Shown: positions 22,040-32,470, counted from the stretch's first letter. The stretch is 64,000 bases of DNA from Blastobasis lacticolella (GCA_905147135.1 LR990054.1:14917001-14981000), one strand, 5' to 3'. Made by a program: numbers and translations. Notes: generated by a model not told the origin, from the sequence alone.

Positions 22040-22235
22040 CTTGAGGAACGTGGCGTCCTACCACTACCCTGCCCTACCCCTACCCTACACCTACTTTAGA
22101 CCTACCTGCCCTTTTTTCTTACTTATAAACCTTCCTCTTGAACCACTCTATCTATTGTTAAACCGCATTAAAATCCATCGCGTAGTTTAAAAGATCCAAG
22201 CGTACATATATACATAGGGACAGACGGCGAAAAGC
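22040..22235 (+). repeat. Family P repeat
   Basis: GAACGTGGCGTCC, CCTACCCCTACCCTACACC, CTTATAAACCTTCCTCTTGAA, the AACCGCATTAAAATCCATCGC block, TTTAAAAGATCCAAGCG and CATAGGGACAGACGGCG. Its 3' end abuts a SINE-T copy. Confidence 0.75.
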
Positions 22236-22239
22236 GACT

Positions 22240-22565
22240 GAAAATTTAAATGAGCAACTGCCATCTGACCTCTGTGATCTGCGGACTGTAATCATTAACG
22301 TATCTAGGGCCATTTTCCAGGGGGGGCCTGGCCCCTGACGTGGCCGATGAAGCCGAGTCAATCGCCAATGTACAGCCAGTAAGCGACCCATCCTGGGGTG
22401 GGCACGGCCCACCCGGCCCCCCCTACGCCTATGACTGTAATAGGGGAAATGTGCAGGTGAAGAGCATCTGTCAGTGTCCAACTAATTTACATAACTCAGG
22501 AAAGAGTCATTGGTAAGTAGGTACAAGGGTTCGAACACGGTACCTCTCGCTTACGAGTTGGCAAC
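22240..22565 (-). repeat. SINE-T with internal foreign segment
   Basis: It starts in the body (TGAGCAACTGCCATCTGACCT) and ends in the inverted head (GTTCGAACACGGTACC, CTTACGAGTTGG). 22310-22430 is a GC-rich insert (GGGGGGGCCTGGCCCC, GGGTGGGCACGGCCC) foreign to the family, probably another element's end. Confidence 0.65.
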
Positions 22566-24119
22566 CGAACCTTCTAGGATAAGTAAAAAGTTTATTAGCA
22601 GTGAACCGTTCGCCTACTCTCGTCGAACCTCAACGAAGGAACGAGGAAGCCGCCGACCGCTGTAACCACGTAACCGTATGCTTGTAACATTTGTAACATT
22701 TTAATTTGCGGAGGCCATTCGGCGGCTGTTCGACACACATCGCCTTGGCCCGTTGCCATGGTGATGGCACGTCGATGCCTGCGTAATTAAACGTCAAAAC
22801 CTCGCCCTCAAGCGAAGCACACTCGCTGTACAGGGATGTTGCTGGGTGTTTAAGGGGCTATGGCATTCTTTGGGCCCTGTGGTGCGCGGTAAACAGCGGC
22901 AAAATAGCCGCAAGGCGGGGTAGTTCTAATCCATTGTGGGTTTGGTACACCGTACGCATGATAGACAGCAATGTCGACAGACCTGTGACTCCCGCCCATT
23001 GGAGTGTAGCGTATTAAAGAAAGTCCTAGAAACTCATATTTTTATTAGTATTTACACTACTTAAATTTGATTGTGTCTTGGACTTTGTTATCGCACAATC
23101 AAAATGCGATGAAAACTTTAAACTGATACGATTGAGAGCCATAAATATCAAAATGGAAGAAAGGCGAAAAAAACTAGCTTTTCTTTTATTTTACGTAGGG
23201 ATCTACAAAGAGATTTAAAACATTGTTTTGATTGCTATATAGAAGTTTGCTGTAGAACCTTTTCACAGAAATCCCTTTGTAGGCAAAACTACGCTACCCA
23301 GAGCAAACAAACCTTTACAAATTTGCAGAATAACCTAACCAAAAACCGACAGTAAAAGTCGGATAACCACCTACCAAGTTTACTTAAACTCAAATATTAT
23401 CTGAACTACAGAGTTAATTTTAATTGAATGAATGATTTGCTTTGAAATAGAAAAAAACTGCATCCAAATCGGTCCATCTGTTCCGGAACTACGATTACAC
23501 AAACAGATACACAAAACCAGAGAAACACAGATACACACGTCAAACCTATAACACCCTTAGTTTTTCGTCGAGGTTTAGAAACACAGACGATTTTATTTAA
23601 TCCCCAAGAGGGTCCACAAACGCCTGACTCCGCTCCTGCTGCGCTGCACCCGAGCTGCGAACCGCCGGAACAAGCAGCCAATTACTCACTGACAACGGCG
23701 CTGTTTACGTTTCGTTTTTCAGGTTTGAAGGTAAGTAATGAACGGAGCGGGATGAAGATCCTATTTTACTACAAATACAGGTGTTGTTGTGTGTAGTTTT
23801 AGCAAGTGACCCTAAGTTTTGACGTTTCACGTTTACTGCTAGCCGCAAGATATATGTATATAGGTACCTAGCTGGCTACCTAAGTTACTTATCTCCACTA
23901 CGTAGACCCTCTGTTAGTGGACGCGAAGGTTCAAAAGAACTTTTCTCGCTCGTACGATTCGGGTATGGAATGAGCCCAGCCACAGTGTTTCCTTTGGATT
24001 ATGACATGGGATCTTGAAAAGGTATGTGGCCCGCTTGCCTGTTTGACTAAAACAAATTATAAAGGTTCGTTTCATTTCGCTAATTCACAATTATTATTCG
24101 TTTCAAATTACGATATTCA
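22566..24119. other. Non-genic stretch with repeat scraps
   Basis: 23340-23600 has the flavour of a common lepidopteran repeat (CCAAATCGGTCCATCTGTTCC, AACACAGATACACACG) but has no second copy here. 23990-24045 is a family C terminus (GGCCCGCTTGCCTGTTTG). 22740-22830 is GC-richer and unassigned. No exon is supported. Confidence 0.4.
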
Positions 24120-25476
24120 TTCTATGTAAGATTATGGAACGTGCGCTGAACAATAAACTCCTTGCGCATCTTGAAGGTAACGATCTCCTCAGCGATCACC
24201 AGTACGGATTCCGCCGTGGTCGGTCTACTGGGGACCTTCTGGTGTATGCCACACAATTATGGAGTGAGGCCATTGAGAGACATGGCGAGGCCATTGCTGT
24301 GTCTCTTGATATTTCTAAGGCCTTTGACAGGGTTTGGCATGCTTGCCTTCTAAGCAAGCTTCCTTCATTTGGTATTCCTGTTGGCTTTTGCACCTGGATA
24401 TCAGATTTTTTGAGTGAACGTTCAATCCGTGTAGTTATCGATGGCTACTCGTCTAATCTCCAGGCTATCGACGCGGGAGTTCCTCAGGGATCTGTACTGT
24501 CCGCGACTTTATTCCTGCTGCATATTAACAATCTGCTTGTACCAGGTACCTTTGGGTATGCAGATGACAGCACGGTAACGGATAGATATCTGTCAGAGGC
24601 AAAAGCCAGCAGGGACGATATTCAGTCTTGTCGAGAGGCCATGGTTGATCGTTTGGACATAGCTCTCAAGGCAGTTTCTGATTGGGGCGATGCCAATCTG
24701 GTGGCGTTCAACGCAACCAAAACTCAGGCGTGTTTGTTTGTTCTTACTCCAACTTTTCGGGATGTTCCTGTGGAAATTACCGACAACCTACAGCTTCTTG
24801 GTGTTGAGTTATCTTCAAATCTCAACTTCGGTCAGTACATCGAATCCAAGGCAAAGACTGCAGCAAAAAAACTTGGTATCCTCTCGAAGGTTAGGCGGTA
24901 CTTCACTTCTAGGCAGTTGCTTCAGTTATATCAAGCACAAGTGCGGTCCTGCATGGAGTACTGCTGCCACCTCTGGGATGGATCAGCTAAATATCAACTG
25001 GCGGCTTTGGATTCGGTGGAAAAACGTGCAAAGAAGATAATTTGTGACCCGCGGTTGATTAAGGCTAGGCTGCAGAGCCTCGAACATCGGCGTAGGGTTG
25101 CGCGTCTGTCGGTCTTCTACAGATTACATTTCGGAGAGTGTGCGAAGCAGCTGCACGACCTCATTCCGCCGGCCCCTTTCCGCCATCGGGAAACGCGATC
25201 CGGGCGAGCGCTTCATCCTTATGTCGTGGATCTTCCAGCCATCCGCACGAACCGCTTTGGCTCGACCTTTATAATGCGTACGGCTAAGGAATGGAACGCT
25301 TTGCCTGCGAGTGTGTTCCCTGATCAATATAATCTGGATGCCTTTAAGGCTAGAGTGAATAGGCTGTTCCAAGACGGGCATGCTTCATCTTCGGCCGCAT
25401 CGTCACTTACCAACAGGTGAGATGGCGGTCAAATGCCCGACTTGTTTGTTATAAAAAAAAAAAAAAAAAAAAAAAA
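24120..25476 (+). mobile_element. LINE J1, young 5'-truncated copy
   Basis: It holds an unbroken reverse transcriptase frame, a ~30-bp 3' untranslated block (GGTGAGATGGCGGTCAAATGC) and a pure tail of 24 A (25453-25476). The clean tail and intact frame argue for recent insertion. The endonuclease domain and any first frame are missing, so the copy is 5'-truncated; the 5' limit is approximate. I could not find a convincing target duplication. Older copies lie at 2877, 8520, 18302 and 45505. Confidence 0.9.
24134..25420 (+). CDS. Non-LTR retrotransposon reverse transcriptase (LINE J1), N-terminally truncated
   Basis: A 428-codon frame encoding the RT and C-terminal part of a LINE protein. Visible motifs in order: GFRRGRSTGDLL (about residues 26-37), VSLDISKAFDRVWH with the first catalytic Asp (about 57-70), GVPQGSVLSATLF (about 113-125), the catalytic GYADDST box (about 141-147), then a LLGVELSSNLNFG thumb segment and a basic C-terminal tail. 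The organisation fits the Jockey/CR1-like LINEs of insects; I do not assign a named family. The start at 24134 is simply the first Met after truncation, since the real protein would begin far upstream with an endonuclease. Without a promoter or endonuclease it is unlikely to be autonomous. Confidence 0.9.
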   Translation: MERALNNKLLAHLEGNDLLSDHQYGFRRGRSTGDLLVYATQLWSEAIERHGEAIAVSLDISKAFDRVWHACLLSKLPSFGIPVGFCTWISDFLSERSIRVVIDGYSSNLQAIDAGVPQGSVLSATLFLLHINNLLVPGTFGYADDSTVTDRYLSEAKASRDDIQSCREAMVDRLDIALKAVSDWGDANLVAFNATKTQACLFVLTPTFRDVPVEITDNLQLLGVELSSNLNFGQYIESKAKTAAKKLGILSKVRRYFTSRQLLQLYQAQVRSCMEYCCHLWDGSAKYQLAALDSVEKRAKKIICDPRLIKARLQSLEHRRRVARLSVFYRLHFGECAKQLHDLIPPAPFRHRETRSGRALHPYVVDLPAIRTNRFGSTFIMRTAKEWNALPASVFPDQYNLDAFKARVNRLFQDGHASSSAASSLTNR

Positions 25477-26189
25477 TGTTCAAGGATTCTTATCATTCTT
25501 TGATATTACAATACCAAACAATACTAGGCGCATTAGGGAAGCGTTCTTTTTACAATTCTAATACTACATTTCGCACAAAATATTTGTACGCTATGAGAAA
25601 AAAGACGAATGCGTGACAACACTGACGACGACCAACTCCCTCTTTAGTTAAGCGGGTTTGTGGACCCATTTCAAATGGAAATTTCTTTATCACGGCCCAA
25701 AGCTCGGAGTTCCGAAGGACCGGAGGACCCCGAGATCCCTTCTTATGACGTCATCAATCCACTTTGCATGTTACGGCTGACGGGCCCCTTGATTCCTTTT
25801 CCTTTACAGTGCCACGAACTTATCTGACCGGTGGAAAAACCTAGAACTAAGTGCTACCATTTTGAAATGTCATGTCAATGGCAACAACAGCGACGCTGTT
25901 ACTGAGTCAGTTAAGTTTGTTGCGTTTTACAACCGGCAAACGAGATTTTCGCGAACGATGGAACAATCTTTACATATGAAAACGTTTTTTGACAGACGAA
26001 CTTGTTCAGTGGAGCACGATCTACTTGGAACGGAACTCTGTGGCATTCCTGACGTTTCCGTAATTATTATAAGAAATATTTCAACACTTTTAACTCCAGA
26101 CGCTATAAGAGAGTAGGCAGATGTTTTATTTATTTAAAAACCAACGTGCTTAGCTTTGCCCGCTTGGCCTACGGTCAAAGGTTTCCTGA
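25477..26189. other. Non-genic stretch containing family H copy
   Basis: 25805-25925 is family H (see its own entry). The remaining sequence, including a GC-rich patch at 25690-25790, shows no gene. The 84-codon frame at 25862-26116 runs through H and is not credible. Confidence 0.4.
25805..25925 (+). repeat. Family H repeat, copy 1
   Basis: ACTTATCTGACCGGTGG, then AATGTCATGTCAATGGCAACA and CAGCGACGCTGTTACTG. The inverse is found at 44985-45105 and a third, same-strand copy at 63405-63530. About 120 bp, no frame, class unknown. Confidence 0.55.
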
Positions 26190-26440
26190 GGATGCTCCAT
26201 GCTTGAGCAAAACACGTGTTATTTTATACGGCAGACAAACAGGCAACCAGACCACCTGATAGAAAGTGGTCACCGCCGCCTATGGTCATCAACAACACCA
26301 GGGACTCTACCAATGCATGCCCATTTTATAGTCCAAAGGAAACACTGTGACTGGGAGCTCATTCCACATCCGAATCATGAAAGCGAGAAACATTCTTCGC
26401 GTCGAAACTTCGCGTGGACACCAACAGAGTGAAAGTGTAG
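26190..26440 (-). repeat. Family C variant
   Basis: Reverse-oriented: TATACGGCAGACAAACAGGC, ACCACCTGATAGAAAGTGG, the CACCAGGGACTCTACC block, GGAAACACTGTGACTGGGAGC and TCATTCCACATCCGAATC. Related to the copies at 48935, 61170 and 61930. Confidence 0.7.
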
Positions 26441-26554
26441 TAGTGGTGAAGTGTGGATTTTTGCAGGCAATTTGCATTTTGAAATTTGCATGTTTGCAAG
26501 CGGGACAAAGCTAAATCTTATTCTTTTAACAACGAATGAATAATGGACTTCTAT

Positions 26555-26755
26555 ACATAGTATAAAACAAAATCGTTTCCCGCCCTGTCTGTCTGTCCCT
26601 ATGTATGTAGCTATGTATGCTTAGATCTTTTAAACTACGCAAAGGATTTTAATGCGTTTTTCAACAAAAGATAGAATGGTTCACGAGGAAGCAAGAAAAA
26701 ATAGGTGGGGGTAAAGTAGGTGTACGCAAACGAAGTCGCGCCGGGTCTCCTAGTC
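26555..26755 (-). repeat. Family P repeat
   Basis: Reverse copy: ATAGTATAAAACAAAATCG, GTCTGTCTGTCCCTATGTATG, AGATCTTTTAAACTACGC, a GTGGGGGTAAAGTAGG block and GAAGTCGCGCCGGGTC. Confidence 0.8.
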
Positions 26756-26774
26756 GTTTCAACAAAAATTTAAT

Positions 26775-27020
26775 TTGACGACCTGAGTGGTTCAGTGGTC
26801 AACATGCCGGTCTGCCACGCAAGAGGTCCCGGGTTCGATTCCCGGCTGGGCAGAAATTGAAATTATGAATTTTAATTTCTGTTACGGGTCTGGGTGTTCT
26901 ATGTATAATATGTATGTATTTAAAAAGTATATTAGTAGTTTATCAGTTATCTAGCACCCATAACACAAGCTTTGCTTACTTTGGGGCTAGATGGCGCTGT
27001 GTGAATTTGTCCACGTTTAT
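26775..27020 (+). repeat. SINE-G, best-preserved full copy
   Basis: A complete head-to-tail copy. The tRNA-Gly(GCC)-like head reads GAGTGGTTCAGTGGTCAACAT, CTGCCACGCAAGAGGTC and GGGTTCGATTCCCGGC. It is followed by CAGAAATTGAAATTATGAATT, GTTTATCAGTTATCTAGCACC and the terminal GGGGCTAGATGGCGCTGTGTG. It can serve as reference for the family. It is not a tRNA gene: the body continues without a terminator. Confidence 0.9.
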
Positions 27021-28079
27021 TTATTATTTTATTATTTATTAATTACACAACAACACAATTAACGGACTTAAAGCCATTAAGGCTTTATCTTCTAGTCAAC
27101 CAGTAGGCCATGCAGATACTGAGTAAGTAGGTGCTTTTTAAAACTAGCCTTCATATTGCAAAAGTCTCAGCTACATTCGTACTTCTATAAGTGAGGCAGT
27201 AGGTGCTGTATATTTATACACATTATAAGTAGCATAAATACGACACTGGCTGCGTAATCGTAGCCAACAAACAACCTCGTAATTTTCTTACGAGTTAATT
27301 AGCGTTGGAAAGTTCTGGAGTGGCATTATCCGGAGGTATGGTGATGATGTTTTGAGTTTAAAATAATATATGATGTGAAACATATACTTTTAGGCACCTG
27401 TTAGTCATGTAAGTGATACCTTTGTCTCAATCCTACTACTCTATAGCCACGTACAGATATACAGATATGCAACTGGAGAATGAAGAATTGTCTTAGTTTA
27501 ACTTAGCTAGATATCTCATGCGGTACCTACCTATGTTTTGAAGGAGTAAGTAAGTATTGTAAGTACTGTAGCAAAAAATATCGCTTAGCACTTTTTCGAC
27601 TTCGAGTTTCGAGACAGTTGAAAAATTGCACCGAACAATGAATGGGGAAACTTTTCTTGAAACTATCAGGGTGTCTAAAAATGCCACATTAGCGTTTCAT
27701 AATATGATTCATATTAAATTGTCACAAAGAATGGTGTGTCGAATAAAGATGGGCACAATTTTTTGTTACATAATTTAAAGTACAGGACCGGCCTTTGTGG
27801 AGATCTCTGGGAGAGGCTTATGCCCAGCAGTGGGCGTCTTCTGGCTGATATGATGATGATGATAATTTTAAGTGAGACACGAATGTGTGTGGTTTTAAAT
27901 TATCCAAAATTTTCCTTATTTAGTTAATTATAGAAAACAAAGTTATAGATACGAAGTTTGTATCCTAAATATAAGAGCCGCCACTCTCATTGTTGGGGAG
28001 GTTTATGGGCGGTGGTAATCACTTTCTATCAGGTAGTCTGCTTGCCTCCCACTATTACAAAAATTAAATTATCATCATC
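27021..28079. other. Non-genic stretch with RTE and family C tails
   Basis: 27780-27875 is an RTE-type 3' end (GGACCGGCCTTTGTGGAGATC, CCAGCAGTGGGCGTCTTC, GATGATGATGAT). 28000-28050 is a family C terminus (GTGGTAATCACTTTCTATCAG). The rest is AT-rich without a gene. Confidence 0.5.
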
Positions 28080-28375
28080 ATATTGACGTCCCGGTTGTGC
28101 TTTCGAGCACGTGGGCCCGGCGTTGATCATGATCCAGGATTTGGCAGATCAAGTAATTACAGTAAAGCGACTGCCATCTGACGTCCGTGACCCTGCCACC
28201 AGGGGAACCTGAGCGGATTGGATCATGGTTACACATTCATCACGATCATATCCTTTGTACTATTTTGTGCATGAAGATTTAATAAATAAATACAATAAAT
28301 AAATATCCGTCACCGTTAGAACATCGGTTAGCATTCAGCTCATGTACATAACTCATAAAAGTGTCATTGTTGCGT
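28080..28375 (-). repeat. SINE-T, long copy with internal AT insertion
   Basis: Reverse-oriented: TTGACGTCCCGGTTGTGC, GGGCCCGGCG, CAAGTAATTACAGTAAAGCG, CACCAGGGGAACCTGAGC and GGATCATGGTTACACATTC. 28255-28305 (AATAAATAAATAC region) is foreign to the family. The copy resumes with CACCGTTAGAACATCGGTTAG. Confidence 0.75.
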
Positions 28376-28960
28376 TGTCACAAGTGCTACAAACAATCCA
28401 ATTAGTCTCCTCACGTTACATGCTATGAACTATTAGCCCAACCCCATAGTGATGACGTTTGATGATAAGATCTGCCATTGTCGCATGACAAGTACAGATA
28501 TTTTGTTACGGAAGCCTTGTCGAAGCGCGTCAATGCCATAACTTTAGGAGCGTATCACTATATCGTTGGTCGATGCAATACTGCCAACAATCCACCCACT
28601 CATCGATACAATCCCACCTCCAAAGTCATGTATTAACTTTACGGCAACAAATCAATATGGCTCATCAAGCAATCTGTCAACTCAACATGAATTGACTGTA
28701 TCTGAAATTGAACTGTCAGCATAGAGGCTATAATCGCTTGCAGCTCAGCGAATCCCATTGCACTGTGAGCACCGTGTGAGACCGGTGACGGCATACAGTG
28801 ATCGATTGAGCTGCATGAGATGCAATTTCCTAGTTGTCTGAAGTTAAAGTTATAGCATGATTCTATAAGACCTTTTTTGCAACCTACCAGAGTCTCTCTC
28901 AGTCAGTTTGTAATGCGCGCATTATTGTATTACAATATTACGCACTTTAGATCTCACTTC
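28376..28960. other. Non-genic stretch, nothing identified
   Basis: Unique-looking sequence of moderate GC without a frame above about 50 codons, and no repeat match inside the window. Confidence 0.4.
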
Positions 28961-29035
28961 GGAGCGTCCGTGGCCTAACGGCTAGCGGGTCGGACTTGTA
29001 AGCCAGAGGTACCGGGTTCGAACCCCAGTACCAAA
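28961..29035 (+). repeat. SINE-T head only (tRNA-Thr-like)
   Basis: GGAGCGTCCGTGGCCTAACGG, CGGACTTGTAAGCC and GGTTCGAACCCC form a tRNA-like cloverleaf with anticodon region TGT. The 5' and 3' ends do not pair as an acceptor stem and no T-run terminator follows, so I call it an isolated SINE head rather than a tRNA gene. Confidence 0.6.
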
Positions 29036-30343
29036 AACAGCGCCAGTTCATTCAGTACGCTAACAAATGTTAACAAATGTAAGTTCGTATTTTTATTAGT
29101 ATATTAGTATAAGTACCTTTAATATATTCTTTTCTTTTCATTTTCGTATTAAGACACGTAGTTATATAAGATAAGCACACAGGTACGAATGAAATGAAAT
29201 GTAATGAAATTTTATTGAATATGGAGTTTGGTTACGTGATTTTGCAGTTCTAGATGCACTAGCTTCTTTCCCACCAAATTCCTACCTTTTCAGGCGTATA
29301 TCCATAATTGATCTACATTTTTTAATATGTCAAGATGTGATAATAATACTTATTAAATTAAGTAAATATTAAAATAATGATAATTAAACCAAGTCACAAA
29401 AAAATTAAAAAATGTTAACATTAAATCTAAAATTCTAACTTGAAAATTACAATTGGATCGGAAAATGTCATTGAATTAAAGTATTATTAATGATTTAGTG
29501 TCACAAAAAATTATAAATGTCAAATTGAATCGAAAAATTAGAAAAGAGAGAAAACAATTACGAATTATAAATCATGTTACATTATTTATAATTAGTCAAA
29601 CACTATATTTCCTATTTATATTCTAAGAATTCCTCAACACTATAGAAACACCTTTCGATAAGCCAATTTTTTATCATTTTTTTAAACTTGTTCAATTTAT
29701 GCAATTTTAGCTCGTCTGGCAGTTCGTTGTAGACTTTGATACACATCATGTAGCTGTTTTTTGACGTAGTTGCTAGCTTTGTCGCAGGTATGTAGAGCTT
29801 GTTCTTATAATGGCTTCTCAAATTGCGATTGTTCGTTTCTTAATTTGCTTGGAAAAAATGTCTATGCTTGTGAACAAATGTATGGAATTTATATAGCCAT
29901 TGTAGGAAGTTATGGCCGCTTCCCTTGATACGGTTTGGCTGACTCTTCTGAGAGCAAAGGCAAAACTATTTACTCTTTCGCATATTCCATGAACGTGTTG
30001 CTTCCATTTGCAATGGCTGTCGATGGTCATACCCAGAAATTTTATGTTATTGACTTCCACGATTTTACATCCATCAAAATTATTCTTTATTGTACACAAA
30101 CATGACATAATTATACAGTACAGTAACAGAGATGTACAAAGGCGAGCTTAACTCATTAATTGAGTTTTCTACCAGCAAACCTTGGAGTCATAGGAACAGG
30201 TTTAACTTAAATGCAGGTACCAAAAGTGTACACTTAAACTTAGTACGGTGGATATGATAAACACAGTTGCTTACATAAACAAATACTATAAAAATACATA
30301 CATATTACTATATATACCTATACATTATATATATTTATATATA

Positions 30344-30467
30344 TATATGTCGGAGATGATCATGAGTCTCTTAGTCCATCTCTTTGGCCTGGATGTCGAT
30401 TGGCGCACCAATCGACATCCAGGCCAAAGAGATGGACTAAGAGACTCATGATCATCTCCGACATATA
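30344..30467. repeat. Perfect palindrome: 60-bp arms, 4-bp loop
   Basis: The left arm 30344-30403 and right arm 30408-30467 are exact reverse complements with the loop CGCA (30404-30407). The arm begins TATATGTCGGAGATGATCAT and ends GGATGTCGATTGG. AT-repeat runs flank it on both sides. It lies in the 3' untranslated part of LINE B. No sequence elsewhere in the window matches the arm. Confidence 0.95.
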
Positions 30468-30511
30468 CATATATAAATACATACATACATATATATACCT
30501 ACTATGGAAAA

Positions 30512-31048
30512 TTAAAGGGAGAGATAATGCTCTTTTACTCTTTTTTTGAAAACATTCAACGATGGACTATTCCGAATGCTATAAGGAAGGGAGTTCCATA
30601 AACGCGCGGAGTGCACAGTAAATGAACCACCATACCGGCTAGATGTATGGGCTGGTATCTTTAAAAGTAAGGATCGAACAGAACGCACAGGCTTATCCTT
30701 GGGCACCAAATATTCAAAACGCTCACTGAGGTACTGAGGAGTCCGCGGATTGTTTAAAACATTAAACAGCGTGCTGAGAACATGTGCCTCCCTGCGTCGA
30801 CGTATCGGCAACCATTTCAGTTGGGTTCTAAATTCAGACACATGATCAAACTTACGTAAACCAAAGATGAACCGGATGCACAAGTTCTGCAGCCGCTCCA
30901 GTTTATTCAGAAGCTCCTCGGTGGCGTCCAGAAAACAGACATCAGCGTAGTCAAGATGAGGGAGAAGCAGCGACTGGGCCAAGACAATTTTAGTCTCAAA
31001 AGGCAGAAATTTTTGGAGACGCTTGAGTGATCGAAACGTGTAATGCAC
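30512..31048 (-). CDS. LINE B reverse transcriptase C-terminal domain (truncated)
   Basis: 178 codons without a stop. It encodes the post-RT region of a Jockey/CR1-like LINE: SLLLPHLDYADVCFLDAT, then LERLQNLCIRFIFGLRK, LKWLPIRRRREAHVLSTLF, FEYLVPKDKPVRS and ARLWNSLPYSIRNSPS. The RT catalytic motifs themselves are missing through 5' truncation. The initial Met is accidental. The intact frame suggests a fairly recent insertion. Not a host gene. Confidence 0.85.
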   Translation of the reverse strand: MHYTFRSLKRLQKFLPFETKIVLAQSLLLPHLDYADVCFLDATEELLNKLERLQNLCIRFIFGLRKFDHVSEFRTQLKWLPIRRRREAHVLSTLFNVLNNPRTPQYLSERFEYLVPKDKPVRSVRSLLLKIPAHTSSRYGGSFTVHSARLWNSLPYSIRNSPSLNVFKKRVKEHYLSL

Positions 31049-32277
31049 TAATCTAACTTAATGTTTAGTTTTCTAGGTTTCTCGTTAAAGTGTAAAATTG
31101 CATGAGTTTAGTTTTACCTAGATTTATTTTTAGGTTATTTTGTGTCAGCCATGCAATTATTTTTGAAAGGGCGTCATTAATTTGGTTTTCATAGTCAGGG
31201 GTGTTATCCTTGATAATATCCGTCGTATCGTCAGCGAAAAGGATGCATTCGTGGGGCGACACTATTGGAGGTAAGTCATTTATGTATATGAGAAATAATA
31301 GCGGCGCTAAGATACTACCTGGGGTTCCGTACTTATTTACTTTGTTGGCAGACTTGTATTTTTCTAAACCTTTTGTATTAGGCGAGTATTTTGTTATTTC
31401 CACACATTGTGTGCGATTCTTTAAGTAGGAGCCAATCCATTGAAGAAAGAGGCCTCGTATGCCATATTTATAAAGTTTGTTCAGTAGGTGTTGGTGAGAA
31501 ACAAAGTCAAATGCTCTGCTCATGTCCAGGAAGAGTACAGATACGGCCTTTTTTTCGTCAATGAAATCTAACACAGATTTTATTAGTCTAAACGTCGCTA
31601 AGGCTGTACTTTTATTTCTACGGAAACCATTTTGTTCTTCTCTAATTAAATTGTTTTTTTCAACGAAGCAGGACAATCTATTATACATAACTTTTTCGTA
31701 TATTTTTGCAAAGATGGATAACAAGGCAATTGGTCTATAATTCTTTTCTTGTCGCCTTTCTTAAATAAGGGTATGATAACGGTTTTTTTTAGTATAGCAG
31801 GAAATTTTCCTTGTTCTAGTGATCGATTGATACAGTAAGCGAGTGGCTCTGCAATCGATCCGATAGTCATTTTTATCATATCCGTACGCACCTCATCGTG
31901 TCCAGCTTTGGAATTTTTCAGCGATGCAACAATTTTTTTCAACTCTTTAGCATCTGTTGTATACAAAAACATACTCTTTTCGAAGGACGTTATTTTATCA
32001 TTGGAGGCATTTATTTCTTCGGTACAGTTGTATGCTATAATGTTTATAAAATATTCATTGAATCTTTCCGCGATAACTTGTAGATCCATTGTGTTTTCAA
32101 TGACAGCAATGGAATTGCGAACGATGTTGCTTGTGGTGTGTTCACTTATGACCTATATAGTTTATATTATACAATAACATTGGGTAGACATGTGTGTTTT
32201 CTACATTTTTCTCTGTTTCGTCACCTTTGTAGACCTCACAGATTTGTAGGGAACTTTTAATCATAGATTTATTAACT

Positions 32278-32470
32278 GACTCGGGGACCCGGCGCGACTT
32301 CGTTCGCTACTTTACTCCTACCTATCTTTTTTTCTTATTTATAAACTTTCCTCTTTAATCACTCTATTTATTGTAGAAAATTGCATTAAAATATGTTGCG
32401 TAGTTTAAAAGATCTAAGCGTACATAGATACATAGGGACAAACAGCGGAAAGCGACTTCGTTTTGTGTAT
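32278..32470 (+). repeat. Family P repeat
   Basis: GGGGACCCGGCGCGACTTCGT, CTTTACTCCTACCTATC, AAACTTTCCTCTTTAATCAC, GCATTAAAATATGTTGCG, TTTAAAAGATCTAAGCG and GGGACAAACAGCGGAAAGCG. Confidence 0.8.

Larger units (their letters stand above)
30110..31060 (-). mobile_element. LINE B, 5'-truncated, inserted in LINE A
   Basis: It contains a clean 178-codon C-terminal frame and a ~400-bp 3' untranslated region. The LINE A protein breaks immediately on both sides and continues in order, so B inserted later. I found no clear target duplication; both limits are within about 20 bp. Its 3' untranslated region carries the perfect palindrome at 30344-30467. Confidence 0.75.
29187..32150 (-). pseudogene. CR1/Jockey-like LINE A, decayed and split by LINE B
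   Basis: Read on the minus strand: about 32150-31646 gives the region before the RT (IAERFNEYFINI, then TVIIPLFKKGDKK). 31724-31065 gives the RT core with GFRRNKSTALATF, VLFLDMSRAFDFVSH, the GTPGSILAPLLFLIYINDL block and the catalytic ILFADDTT. 30108-29612 resumes with IKFLGMTIDSHCKWKQHVHG and ends with a C-terminal NELPDELKLHKLNKFKK segment. The two halves are separated by about 950 bp of another LINE. Frameshifts near 31700 and 29820 and the insertion make it non-functional. The tail is ATTTC-type (29187-29215 inverted). Confidence 0.85.

Noticed and set aside
24162..25381. Short frames in other registers inside LINE J1
   Set aside because: They are shadows of the 428-codon reverse transcriptase frame.
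26775..26850. Candidate tRNA-Gly gene
   Set aside because: The cloverleaf-like part continues directly into the conserved SINE-G body, which recurs several times in the window.
28961..29035. Candidate tRNA-Thr gene
   Set aside because: Head-like region of SINE-T; acceptor stem does not pair and no T-run terminator follows.
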